Below are positions 8,892-16,667 of a stretch of 64,000 nucleotides of DNA, piece by piece. The translations under genes and the position numbers were made by a program. Source of the DNA: Thermoflexus sp042408815 (GTDB lineage: Bacteria > Chloroflexota > Anaerolineae > Thermoflexales > Thermoflexaceae); assembly GCF_042408815.1 (NCBI RefSeq), contig NZ_JBHOQR010000025.1, positions 62,001 through 126,000 on the forward strand. The letters run 5' to 3'. The first letter of the stretch is position 1; each line of letters starts with the position of its first letter. The notes under the pieces are model-generated. The model made no database searches. It was not told where the DNA came from and saw only the letters and a list, made by a program, of their open reading frames with translations.

Positions 8892-8951
8892 GGCCGTATC
8901 CGGTTTTCCCGGCAAGGGTTTCCGGCCATCCCCTGTGAGAACAGGACGGAG

Positions 8952-9479
8952 ATGCCTCAATTGATTTATGATCTGCGGCCAGTCGATCGGATCACGGCGG
9001 ACGCGGTGGGCGAGCCGGGGCGGCGGACGTTTTATATCCAGGCCCGTCAGGAGGATGTCCTGGTCACCATCCTCTGCGAGAAGGAGCAGGTGCGGGCCCT
9101 GGCCCATTCCCTGGAGGAGTTCCTGGAGGAGATCAATGAGAAATACCCGCGTCCCCTGGGGCGGGAGCCCGACGAATCCGAGCTCCAGCTGGAAGAGCCC
9201 CTGGAGCCCCTGTTCCGGGCCGGGCGCATGGGGCTGGGCTATGAGCCCCAGGAGGACTGGGTGGTCCTGGTGATCCAGGAGCTGGCGGAAGAGGATCAGG
9301 ACCCAGATCGGCTTCGGGTGGTCCGTTTCTGGGCGACCCGGGAGCAGATGCATGCCCTCAGCCGCCACAGCGCGGATGTGGTCGCCCGGGGCCGGCCCCT
9401 CTGCCCGCTGTGCGGCCGCCCCATGGATCCCGAAGGGCATATCTGTCCTCGCCGAAACGGCAAAGCGGTCGTATTTTAA
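8952..9479 (+). CDS. DUF3090 family protein with C-terminal zinc ribbon
   Basis: 175 aa, following the phosphomutase by 60 bp. The N-terminal half (YDLRPVDRITADAVGEPGRR, then FYIQARQEDVLVTILCEKEQ) matches the DUF3090 family. The C-terminus carries the zinc-ribbon pair CPLCGRPMDPEGHICPR (about 150-166). The family is uncharacterised and normally encoded between the histidine phosphatase and the SCO1664-type gene, exactly as here. The zinc ribbon suggests nucleic-acid or protein binding; beyond that nothing can be said. Confidence 0.85.
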   Translation: MPQLIYDLRPVDRITADAVGEPGRRTFYIQARQEDVLVTILCEKEQVRALAHSLEEFLEEINEKYPRPLGREPDESELQLEEPLEPLFRAGRMGLGYEPQEDWVVLVIQELAEEDQDPDRLRVVRFWATREQMHALSRHSADVVARGRPLCPLCGRPMDPEGHICPRRNGKAVVF

Positions 9480-9589
9480 CAGGGGTTGCGCCGCTGGTCT
9501 GTTTCGGAGGGCCTTGGAGGCTGGGCGGGGCGGTAAACCGGACCGCCTCGCTCTCCGAACTGGATGGACGAGCAGCGGAATCATCCACG

Positions 9590-10381
9590 ATGGGAACAGG
9601 TTCCCGCCGACCTCATGTCAGCGTTGCGCGGAGGATCCCCAATCCCCTACCCCCGGAAACGCCGAAGGAAACGGTCCTCCGCTGGCTTCAGGAAGGGGAG
9701 ATCCAGCTCCTGGGTCTGGTCCCCTGGGGATCCAATGCGACCTTTCTCGTGGCCGTTGTCCATGAGGGGGTGACGGGACTGGCGATCTATAAACCCCAGC
9801 GGGGCGAAGAGCCCCTGTGGGATTTCCCGCATGGCACGCTGGGATATCGGGAAGTCGCCGCCTATGTGGTCAGCGAGGCCCTGGGATGGGGGCTGGTGCC
9901 CCCCACCGTGCTGCGACGCTCCGGCCCTTATGGTCCGGGGGCGCTCCAGCTTTACATCCAGGCCAATCCAGAGGAGAACTATTTTACCTTTCGGGACGAT
10001 CCAGCGTTACAGCCGGTTTTGATGCGGCTGGCGGTCTTCGACCTGATCACCAACAACGCAGATCGCAAGGCAGGCCATTGCCTGCGGGATCGCAACGGGC
10101 GGATCTGGGCGATCGACCACGGGATCTGTTTCCATGTGGAGCCCAAGCTGCGGACAGTGATCTGGGATTACCGGGGGCAGCCGATCCCCCAGGACATCCT
10201 TCAGGAGGTCCAGGCGTTCTATCAGCGCCTGCGGGAGGATGAGGGGCTGCGCCGGGAGCTGGCCCGTCTGCTAAGCCCGGAGGAGATCACCGCCCTGGAG
10301 GAGCGAACCGCCGCCCTCCTGGAGCACCCTGTTTTCCCTCACCCCGGGCCATGGCGCTCTGTGCCATGGCCGATGATTTAA
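9590..10381 (+). CDS. SCO1664 family protein, distant PI3/4-kinase-like fold
   Basis: 263 aa from ATG 9590; the start is uncertain because no strong ribosome binding site is visible. The family-conserved region begins at NPLPPETPKETVLRWLQEGE. The kinase-like features are GSNATFLVAV (glycine-rich loop), AIYKPQRGEEPLWDFP (Lys in a beta strand), the catalytic-type segment RLAVFDLITNNADRKAGHCL and the metal-binding-type WAIDHGICFH. This family has recorded distant similarity to phosphatidylinositol 3- and 4-kinases. It is the third gene of the phosphomutase/DUF3090 cassette. Phosphotransfer activity is therefore likely but untested, and the substrate is unknown. Confidence 0.8.
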   Translation: MGTGSRRPHVSVARRIPNPLPPETPKETVLRWLQEGEIQLLGLVPWGSNATFLVAVVHEGVTGLAIYKPQRGEEPLWDFPHGTLGYREVAAYVVSEALGWGLVPPTVLRRSGPYGPGALQLYIQANPEENYFTFRDDPALQPVLMRLAVFDLITNNADRKAGHCLRDRNGRIWAIDHGICFHVEPKLRTVIWDYRGQPIPQDILQEVQAFYQRLREDEGLRRELARLLSPEEITALEERTAALLEHPVFPHPGPWRSVPWPMI

Positions 10382-10543
10382 GGGGGGCTGAAAAGCAATT
10401 TCCAGCCATTGTTGCTGTGGGAATCGAAGCTCCACGCTCTCGATCTCCTGCAGCCGATCGATCAGCTGCTCCACATGTCGAAGCCTATAAGGAAGTTGGG
10501 GGACGGGCGCGGACCTCTCGCGCCCTGCTTCGAGGGCCTCCAT
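10271..10543 (-). CDS. Possible small protein downstream of the sulfite oxidase homologue
   Basis: A 90-aa frame in exactly the same reading frame as the upstream sulfite-oxidase-family gene, beginning 36 bp after its TGA. Its first half looks protein-like (VEQLIDRLQEIESVELRFPQ), but there is no good ribosome binding site. The last third overlaps the convergent SCO1664 gene by 111 bp, where its composition looks like antisense. It may be a real small gene, a decayed C-terminal extension, or chance. Confidence 0.3.
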   Translation of the reverse strand: MEALEAGRERSAPVPQLPYRLRHVEQLIDRLQEIESVELRFPQQQWLEIAFQPPLNHRPWHRAPWPGVRENRVLQEGGGSLLQGGDLLRA

Positions 10544-10579
10544 GGGAAAACCCGCGCTGGCAATCCTGCGGATCAGGGC

Positions 10580-11641
10580 TCAGGACCCTGGGTGGACGAT
10601 CACGCGCACGGCGTGTTGCTCATCTGTCCCATCCGGGAAGGTGCCGCCGAGCAGCCGGCCCTGCCCCCGGGGCTGGACGTAGCCATCGTTCTGGACGACC
10701 CGCGCCCGGAGCACGTGTTCCCCCACCTCGGGGTGCTCCCATCGATAGTGCCAGACCGTCCAGACATAGGGTGTGGGTCCCCGGATGAGCTCGGCCTCCT
10801 GCCAGCTCTGGCCGTCGTCCACGCTGACCTCCACCCGGGCGATCCCGACCGGGCCGGAGAAGGCGATGCCTCGGATCTCCACCGGCTGCGCTGGGATCAT
10901 CCCAGAGCCCGGGTGATCGATCCGGGAGTTCGGTTTGATGATGGCTTCCTTCGACCAGCCCTGGGCCTCCCAGTAACCGGTGTGCTCTCCTCGGATCAGC
11001 TCGATGCGGGTGATCCATTTCGGCTGCTTCATGCCGTAACGGCCTGGCCACAGGGCCCGCAGCGGAAACCCGTGCGCCGGGGGCAGGACCTCGCCGTTCA
11101 TCATGTAAGCGAGAAGGGAGTGGGGATCGCGGGCCAGGCTCACCGGGATGCTGGTGTGGTAGCCGTCAGCAGCATAGAAGACCACCTCCGTGGCTGTGGA
11201 CCGCGCTCCGGCCATCTCGAGGAGATCGGCCATGCGCACTCCCTTCCATACGGCGTTGCCGATCAGATCGCCGCCCACCGGATTGCTGATGCATTCCAGG
11301 GTGCGCATCTCGATGATTGCGGGCATGGAGAGGAGATCCGGGTAGGTCAGGCGGAGCGGGCGCTCCACTTCCCCGGTGATCTCCAGCGTCCAGGTCCCCA
11401 CATCCACCCGGGGAATGGTGCTGTATTTCACCTCGTAGAACGCGTGGGTAGGGGTGATGGGAACCAGGGATTCGATTTCCCAGCGCTCGGGGCCGGGGAG
11501 CGGAACCGGCACCCGGGTGGAAGGGAGGGATTCGTCCGGCGAGGATTCAAGCAGGGGGATCCGACGGGCGCAGGCCGCTGCGGCGGCCCCCAGGGCCCCG
11601 CCGATTAAAAATCGCAACACTTCCCGCCGTCGCCAGGGCAT
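10580..11641 (-). CDS. Sulfite-oxidase-family molybdopterin oxidoreductase, exported lipoprotein
   Basis: 353 aa. The N-terminus has a twin-arginine-like start (RRREVLRFL) followed by a lipobox ending at Cys24 (GAAAAAC), so the protein is probably exported folded and lipidated. The molybdopterin domain (about 60-230) contains MRTLECISNPVGG with Cys117, the expected molybdenum ligand, followed by VWKGVRMADLLEMAG and LPPAHGFPLRALWPGRYG. The C-terminal Mo-co dimerisation domain (about 250-350) contains VRGIAFSGPVGIARVEVSVD-type sequence, read here as IRGIAFSGPVGIARVEVSVD. The natural electron acceptor and substrate (sulfite or another sulfoxide/sulfite-like compound) are unknown. A DoxX relic lies 37 bp upstream. 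Confidence 0.88.
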   Translation of the reverse strand: MPWRRREVLRFLIGGALGAAAAACARRIPLLESSPDESLPSTRVPVPLPGPERWEIESLVPITPTHAFYEVKYSTIPRVDVGTWTLEITGEVERPLRLTYPDLLSMPAIIEMRTLECISNPVGGDLIGNAVWKGVRMADLLEMAGARSTATEVVFYAADGYHTSIPVSLARDPHSLLAYMMNGEVLPPAHGFPLRALWPGRYGMKQPKWITRIELIRGEHTGYWEAQGWSKEAIIKPNSRIDHPGSGMIPAQPVEIRGIAFSGPVGIARVEVSVDDGQSWQEAELIRGPTPYVWTVWHYRWEHPEVGEHVLRARVVQNDGYVQPRGQGRLLGGTFPDGTDEQHAVRVIVHPGS

Positions 11642-11677
11642 TGGATGCCTCCTTCCGCCGTTTGGGAGGGCTCGGGG

Positions 11678-11926
11678 TCATCCATGGGATCGATCCCTCA
11701 AGGGGGCGATCTTCCAGCGCCCGTAAGCGATGAGGCCGGACAATCCGGCCAGCACCGCGTTCATCACAATGTTCTGAAACTCACCCCGGGCGAGATGCCA
11801 TATGGCCGCGCCGATCATGATGAAAACCAGCCCCAGCGCGGCCAGGGGTGTCAGCCGGGTCTGAATCCGAACCACGCCGGGCAGGATCAGGCCGATCCCT
11901 GCCAGGATCTCGGCGGTGCCGCTCCG
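11678..11926 (-). pseudogene. DoxX-family membrane protein, 5'-truncated remnant
   Basis: The open frame runs from just after an in-frame TGA (11927-11929) to 11678 and reads GTAEILAGIGLILPGVVRIQ, then LTPLAALGLVFIMIGAA and a final helix MNAVLAGLSGLIAYGRWKIA. These are the second half of a DoxX-type four-helix protein. The N-terminal two helices (about 50-70 residues) are missing, and no start with a ribosome binding site exists before the in-frame GTG at 11875. It sits between the YyaL-like gene and the sulfite-oxidase homologue, a place where a DoxX gene would make sense. Most likely a pseudogene; translation of a 65-aa fragment from the GTG cannot be excluded. Confidence 0.65.
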
Positions 11927-11981
11927 TCATCTATGAGATCCGTCCTGCCTTCTTCGTGCCCATCCTTTCACGGATCCTTCG

Positions 11982-13781
11982 CTATTGGCCGGACGCGCGC
12001 AACCGTTCTACCAGCTCCTCCGGCGTGCGGGCGGGGGGCAGGCAGCGGGTGCCCACGCACACATAAGCCACGGGCCATCCGTCCACCGGGAACCCCTGGG
12101 CCTGGATCGCGGGCGCATCCTGGCGGGGATCCATCGGCACCACCACCCGGTGGAAGGGATCCCCACGCCAGGCCGCCCGAAGCAGCCGCCGGGTCTCCGG
12201 GTCCTCGTGGGGGCCGATCACGTGGACTCGCACTGGCTCGGTGATGGCTCGATACACCGCCAGCCCGTAGGGGGCCGCCGCGAAATCGTATTTCACGTAT
12301 TCCTGTTCGAAGGCCAGGAGCGTCCGCTCCGCGATCTCCCGAGCTCGGGGATCTCCCATGAGATCATACAGGGTCAGATAGAACTCAGCGGCTGCCGCGT
12401 TTTCCTCCAGGGGCTTCTGTCGGATCCGCAACGCGCCGATGGCGTGGGGGTCCTCCGGCCGATCGAAAAAGCCACCTCCCTCCGGATCGGCCAGCGCCGA
12501 CTCCAGATAGGGGCGCAGCCGGAGCGCCCGCTCCATAAAGCGCCGCTCGCCGGTCCGCTGGAAGGCGGCCAGGGCGGCCCGGGCGTAGTGGATCTGATCG
12601 CCCAGGAGCGGAGGAACGCCCTTCGCGTCCGCCCGTTCCCCGTGGATGTCCACGTAATGCACGAGGGCGCCGGTGGAGGCGTCAATGGTCCATTCCCATA
12701 CGGTGTCGAGGTTCCGGAGGGCCATCTCCTGCAGCCGGTCTTCCTCCAGGATATCCGCGGCGATGAGCAGGGCCATGGCCATCTGGCTATTCCAGTTTGT
12801 GTAGACCGTGCGATCCACCGCCGGCGGGGGGCGCATTGCCCGCTCCCGCCGAGAGAGCGCATAGTATTCTTCATCTGCGTCCTGGCTTCCCCAGAAGACA
12901 CCGCACTCTGGATCATAGAGGGTCCGCTGGATGTATTCCAGCGCCCGCATGGCTGCCTCCCGGAACTTTTCCTCCTCGAGAACTTCCGCCGCGTAGAGGT
13001 AGAGGGGGATCAGGCGGGCGTGATCCTCCAGCATTTTCTCGAAGTGGGGAAGGCTCCAGTCGCGGGTGGTGGAGTATCGAAACCATCCCCCTTCCACATG
13101 GTCATACATCCCCCCCTCGGCCATCCCATGGAGGGTGTGGCGAACCATCTCGGCGAGCCGCTCGTCGCGCTGGCCACCGCGGACGTATTCCACCAAGAGA
13201 AGGAGGCACGCCTCGGGGTGGGGGAACTTGGGGGCCTCACCGAAGCCGCCGTAGACCGGGTCGTAGGCCCGGGCGATCAATCCGATCAGGTGCATGGGGA
13301 TCGTCCATGAGAGCTGGGCGCCGGGCCGGGCGACCGGACGGCTCGCCTCCTGCCGGCGTCGGGCGATCTCCTGGGCCCGGCGCTGGATCTCGGAACGGTT
13401 GCTCCGGTAATACTGGAGCACCTGGAGGAGGACCTGGCGCATCTGCATCGGGGGGATATAGGTGGCTCCGGTGAGGATCTCACCGTCTGGGGTGAGAAAA
13501 ACGGTGGTCGGCCATCCACCCATATTGTAGCGCGCGTTGATGTCCGGACGGCGGTCTGTATCCACCCGGATCGGGATGAAATAGGTGTTGATGAGCTCCG
13601 CGATCTCCGGGTCTGAGTAGGTGCCCGTGTGCACAGGATCGCCGGGGATACCGCGATCCATCACGTGGCACCAGTGACACCAGGTGGCGGAGATGCTCAA
13701 GAGGATGAGCTTGTCCTGCTCCTGGGCCTCCCGGAATGCGGCCTCGCCCCACTCCCGCCAGCGCACGTGGGTCGCGCCCAT
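11982..13781 (-). CDS. Thioredoxin-domain protein, YyaL/DUF255 family
   Basis: 599 aa. The N-terminal thioredoxin-like domain (about 1-150) carries the CxxC motif in SATWCHWCHVMD (Cys35 and Cys38) and GGWPTTVFLTPDGE. The rest is an alpha/alpha-barrel of the six-hairpin glycosidase type, with YGGFGEAPKFPHPE, MYDHVEGGWFRYSTTRDWS and FEKMLEDHARL, all hallmarks of the family (human SPATA20 homologues). Length is slightly below the usual 650-700. The start follows GGAGG with six bases between. The biochemical role is unknown; a redox-linked or sugar-epimerase-like activity has been suggested for the family. It heads the minus-strand group with the DoxX relic and sulfite-oxidase homologue. Confidence 0.88.
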   Translation of the reverse strand: MGATHVRWREWGEAAFREAQEQDKLILLSISATWCHWCHVMDRGIPGDPVHTGTYSDPEIAELINTYFIPIRVDTDRRPDINARYNMGGWPTTVFLTPDGEILTGATYIPPMQMRQVLLQVLQYYRSNRSEIQRRAQEIARRRQEASRPVARPGAQLSWTIPMHLIGLIARAYDPVYGGFGEAPKFPHPEACLLLLVEYVRGGQRDERLAEMVRHTLHGMAEGGMYDHVEGGWFRYSTTRDWSLPHFEKMLEDHARLIPLYLYAAEVLEEEKFREAAMRALEYIQRTLYDPECGVFWGSQDADEEYYALSRRERAMRPPPAVDRTVYTNWNSQMAMALLIAADILEEDRLQEMALRNLDTVWEWTIDASTGALVHYVDIHGERADAKGVPPLLGDQIHYARAALAAFQRTGERRFMERALRLRPYLESALADPEGGGFFDRPEDPHAIGALRIRQKPLEENAAAAEFYLTLYDLMGDPRAREIAERTLLAFEQEYVKYDFAAAPYGLAVYRAITEPVRVHVIGPHEDPETRRLLRAAWRGDPFHRVVVPMDPRQDAPAIQAQGFPVDGWPVAYVCVGTRCLPPARTPEELVERLRASGQ

Positions 13782-13915
13782 CCATGGCCTCCTTTACGGA
13801 AACGCTCGTTGAGTTCATCATAAAAGCGAGGGGTTAGGGGTGCAACTTTCCGGGCTTGAGGCGCGTCGAATGCCTTCATCCCTGCAGGCTTTTGAGCTGG
13901 TGGCTGGCGGGGGCA

Positions 13916-13950
13916 TCGAAGGAATTCGACCGGGATAGGCCTTCGGCCGG
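13916..13950 (+). repeat. Dispersed intergenic repeat, copy 1
   Basis: Contains TCGAAGGAATTCGA followed by GGCCTTCGGCCGG. It lies in the roughly 300-bp gap before the YyaL-like gene. The core is shared with copies at 14049-14082 and, inverted, 35760-35773. Confidence 0.6.
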
Positions 13951-14048
13951 GGGACTCTCGCGTCGGCGCAGGCCAGCGCGTGGCGCGGAAGCGCCTTCGG
14001 AGGCCGCTTTCCAATCCGCGTAAGAGGCTGCACGGGGCGCATTGCGGG

Positions 14049-14082
14049 TCGAAGGAATTCGATCTCCGAGGCCTTCGGCCGG
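14049..14082 (+). repeat. Dispersed intergenic repeat, copy 2
   Basis: Same TCGAAGGAATTCGA core and same GGCCTTCGGCCGG tail as the copy 133 bp earlier, with a differing middle. The gap between 13782 and 14091 holds no credible gene; it is mostly these two repeats and GC-rich spacer. Confidence 0.6.
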
Positions 14083-14091
14083 TTGGAGCAG

Positions 14092-15099
14092 CTACGCCTT
14101 GCCCAGCATGGGGGATCTCCGCAGGCTGTCCTGAGCTTCTGCGAGGAGCGCGCGCCAGGAAGACCAGTCCGGATCCCTGGAGGCCTCCTGGAGCAATCGC
14201 TCCATTGCCATACGGTTGGGGAAGGATCCGACGACACCCCAGACGGTGCAGGCCAGGGCGCCGGCGGCGTTGCCCAGAAGGGCGGCCGCCTCGGGGCGGG
14301 CTCCGCATGCCATGCCGAACAGGAATCCGGCATTGAAGGCATCACCCGCACCGGTCGTGTCGCTCACCGGAACCCGGAAGGCGGGGACGGCGATGTCCTC
14401 GCCTTCGCGCCCCAGCAGCCGGCACCCATGTTCCCCGCGCTTTAGGGCGATCCAGCGCAAGCTCGGGGCTTCTTCGAACCCCCGCTGCGGATCAGGTCCG
14501 AAGAGGATCCAGGCCTCCTTTTCGGTGAGCAGGAGGATGGACGTCCGAAGCAGGGCTTCCCGCACGGCCTCCGGGGCCATCCGGCAGGCCGGCAGCCCGG
14601 GGTCCATGGCGCATGGCAGGCCGTGGGCGGCTGCTTCCTCCAGCAGCGTCATGGCCGTGCAGCGCAGGGGGCTTTCTTCCAGGAGAGCATAGCCGGAGAG
14701 ATGGAGAACGGCAGCGCGGCGGAGGCGGGCGCGGTCCTCCTCTCGAAGCGTGGCGAAGCAACTGGCTCCGCGGTAGGAGAGCATCGTCCGCTCACCGTCG
14801 GGGGTGACGAGAATCGTGATGATCGAAGTGGGGGCCTCATGGCGCCGCTGCACGTTGCGGACATCCACGCCGCTGGCGGCGAGCTGGGCCCGCGCCCATT
14901 CCCCCATGGGATCGGTGCCGACAGCGCCGATCAGAGCGGTGGGAAGCCCCAGGGCGGCGGCCACGGCAGCCGTATTCGCCGCCGACCCTCCGGCCCGGAG
15001 GATCATGCGCTGGATGTGGGCATCTCCGCCGGGCTCGGGGAGCCCGGGAAGCGCCAGATAGAGGTCCACCGTCACATCGCCGATGGCCAGCAGCTCCAA
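14092..15099 (-). CDS. PfkB-family carbohydrate kinase
   Basis: 335 aa. The N-terminal substrate site has GDVTVDLYLALPGLPEPGGD and the glycine pair in RAGGSAANTAAVAAALG. The C-terminal ATP site has the family signature VSDTTGAGDAFNAGFLFG with the catalytic aspartate. This is the ribokinase/PfkB superfamily; the sugar or nucleoside is not predictable. The initiation codon is TTG at 15099, since no ATG precedes the conserved LLAIGDV. It is separated by only about 30 bp from the LOG-like gene upstream and is probably co-transcribed with proC and that gene. Confidence 0.85.
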   Translation of the reverse strand: MELLAIGDVTVDLYLALPGLPEPGGDAHIQRMILRAGGSAANTAAVAAALGLPTALIGAVGTDPMGEWARAQLAASGVDVRNVQRRHEAPTSIITILVTPDGERTMLSYRGASCFATLREEDRARLRRAAVLHLSGYALLEESPLRCTAMTLLEEAAAHGLPCAMDPGLPACRMAPEAVREALLRTSILLLTEKEAWILFGPDPQRGFEEAPSLRWIALKRGEHGCRLLGREGEDIAVPAFRVPVSDTTGAGDAFNAGFLFGMACGARPEAAALLGNAAGALACTVWGVVGSFPNRMAMERLLQEASRDPDWSSWRALLAEAQDSLRRSPMLGKA

Positions 15100-15131
15100 G
15101 GGCGAGCCCGATCCTTAGAGAGAGAAAGGTG

Positions 15132-15641
15132 TCACAGGCTTGTGGCCTTCCGCACCCGGGCCAGGGCGCGGCGCACCGCTTCCTCCGGGGTGGAGACCCG
15201 CTCGATCGGCACGGTCATGCCGGGGCGATGGAGGGCCCATGTCTCCAGGCCGATCACGGGGATGCCCCATTTGAGGGCCAAGGCGATCTCCGAGAGGGTG
15301 CCGAACTCTCCGCCGATGGCAATCACCGCCTCGGCGGCGCGCACGACGAGGGCGTTCCGCGCCTCTCCCAGACCGGTGGGCAGGGGAAGACGTACATAGG
15401 GATTGGCCTCTTCGGGATCACTGCCTGGAAGGATGCCGACGGTGAGTCCGCCGGCCTCCACGGCGCCCCGGCAGACGGCCTCCATCACCCCGCCGCGGCC
15501 CCCGCAGATCACCACCGCGCCGGCTGCCGCCAGCAGCCGTCCGACCTGTTCAGCCCAAGCCTCCTCCTGAGGAGTGGCCTCGCTGCTCCCCACCACCGCG
15601 ATCCGGAACGGCCGGTCAACGTTCGAGGCGTTCCACCTCAT
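15132..15641 (-). CDS. LOG-like / TIGR00725-type nucleotide-binding protein
   Basis: 169 aa with a Rossmann-like fold: FRIAVVGSSEATPQEEAW, GAVVICGGRGGVMEAVCRGA, and EAVIAIGGEFGTLSEIALAL. The last corresponds to the PGGxGTxxE signature of LOG (lysine-decarboxylase-like) proteins but reads GGEFGTLSE, as in the TIGR00725 subgroup. LOG enzymes cleave nucleoside monophosphates to base and ribose phosphate; whether this subgroup does so is unclear. The start overlaps the end of proC by 26 bp, with GGGGAG upstream, indicating translational coupling. Confidence 0.8.
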   Translation of the reverse strand: MRWNASNVDRPFRIAVVGSSEATPQEEAWAEQVGRLLAAAGAVVICGGRGGVMEAVCRGAVEAGGLTVGILPGSDPEEANPYVRLPLPTGLGEARNALVVRAAEAVIAIGGEFGTLSEIALALKWGIPVIGLETWALHRPGMTVPIERVSTPEEAVRRALARVRKATSL

Positions 15642-16470
15642 CGGCAGCTCCCCGGCCCAGCTGTCGGGAACGCACGTAGGCAGCCCAGATGGCGCGGGAG
15701 ATCACCGTGCGGAAGCCGCCCTTCTCCAGGTGATACAGGGCTTCCGCCGTCGTGCCCCCTGGCGAGGTGACCTGGTTGCGCAGCGCCGCCAGGTGTAGGC
15801 CGGATTGGCGGGCGTAGAGGGCGGAGCCGATGACGGTCTGGTAGACCAGCTGCTCGGCCACCCGTCGGGAGAACCCCAGGTGCACTCCCGCGTCCACCAT
15901 GGCTTCCATAAACAGGAACACATACGCCGGCCCCGTCCCGGTCAGGGCCGTGGCCATATCCAGGTAGCGCTCATCATCAACGTAGACCTCCTCGCCCATC
16001 GCCTGCATGAGAAGGACGGCCTGTTCCCGCTGGCGCGGGGTTACCTCTTCGGTGGCCGTCCACACGGTGATCCCCTGACCGATCTGGGCGGGGGTGTTGG
16101 GCATGGCACGGATGATGGCAGGGACCCCCAGGCCCTCCCGCAGGGTGGCGATGCGGACGCCGGCGGCGATGGAGAAGATGAGGGCTTCCGGGCGGATGTG
16201 GCCCCGCAGCTCCGGGAGCACGCGGGGGATCACCTGGGGCTTGACCGAGAGGACCACGATCTCGGCCTCGGCCGCCGCCTCCGAGTTCTGCGTGGTCGTT
16301 CGCACGCCGTAGCGACCCCGGAGCTCCAGCCCGCGTTCCGGCCGTGGCCCGCTGGCGATGATGTCTTGAGGATCGATCAGGTTATCCCGCAGGAGACCGC
16401 GGATCATCGCCTCGGCCATCACTCCGCTGCCAATGAAGGCAATCCGCGGCAGACGTGCATCCTCCGCCAT
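15616..16470 (-). CDS. proC: Pyrroline-5-carboxylate reductase
   Basis: 284 aa. It catalyses the last step of proline synthesis, NAD(P)H-dependent reduction of pyrroline-5-carboxylate. The N-terminus has IAFIGSGVMAEAMIRGLL (Rossmann glycine motif), then VVLSVKPQVIPRVLPEL. The C-terminal domain has the signature ALTGTGPAYVFLFMEAMVDA and ALRNQVTSPGGTTAEALYHLEK. Length is close to the usual 265-280. The start is backed by GAGGGAGGAGG. It is first in a minus-strand operon with the LOG-like protein and a PfkB kinase; its promoter is visible at 16517-16545. Confidence 0.95.
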   Translation of the reverse strand: MAEDARLPRIAFIGSGVMAEAMIRGLLRDNLIDPQDIIASGPRPERGLELRGRYGVRTTTQNSEAAAEAEIVVLSVKPQVIPRVLPELRGHIRPEALIFSIAAGVRIATLREGLGVPAIIRAMPNTPAQIGQGITVWTATEEVTPRQREQAVLLMQAMGEEVYVDDERYLDMATALTGTGPAYVFLFMEAMVDAGVHLGFSRRVAEQLVYQTVIGSALYARQSGLHLAALRNQVTSPGGTTAEALYHLEKGGFRTVISRAIWAAYVRSRQLGRGAADEVERLER

Positions 16471-16516
16471 CCGATCCCTCCTCCCTCTCGAATTCCCCCA
16501 CGGCGAGTTGCGTTAA

Positions 16517-16545
16517 AGTATAGGAAGGGAGGCGGAGGGAAGCAA
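16517..16545 (-). promoter_or_regulatory. proC promoter
   Basis: On the minus strand TTGCTT (complement of 16540-16545), a 17-bp spacer and TATACT (complement of 16517-16522). This matches a housekeeping sigma promoter about 45 bp before the proC start. Confidence 0.65.
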
Positions 16546-16621
16546 GAAGCAGGCGAGGAACGCCAGGCGGCGCGAGCCCCCTTCAGCTGAAAAGCCCGAT
16601 CCCGTTCGCCGTTGAACGCTA

Positions 16622-16630
16622 TGTTATAAT
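16622..16630 (+). promoter_or_regulatory. rpmH operon promoter (extended -10)
   Basis: TGTTATAAT, a perfect extended -10 element, ends 37 bp before the rpmH ATG. This leaves a leader of about 30 nt with a GGGGAGG ribosome binding site. No good -35 is seen at the right spacing. Confidence 0.75.
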
Positions 16631-16667
16631 TACCCACTGCGCAGCTTCATGGGGAGGTTGATCCAAA

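Noticed and set aside
10580..10582. TGA as a selenocysteine codon in the sulfite-oxidase homologue
   Set aside because: The protein already has a complete C-terminal domain at this stop, and no SECIS-like hairpin was evident directly after it.
16471..16667. Replication origin with DnaA boxes upstream of rpmH
   Set aside because: I looked for TTATCCACA-type boxes and saw none; only a partial match TTACCCACT occurs.
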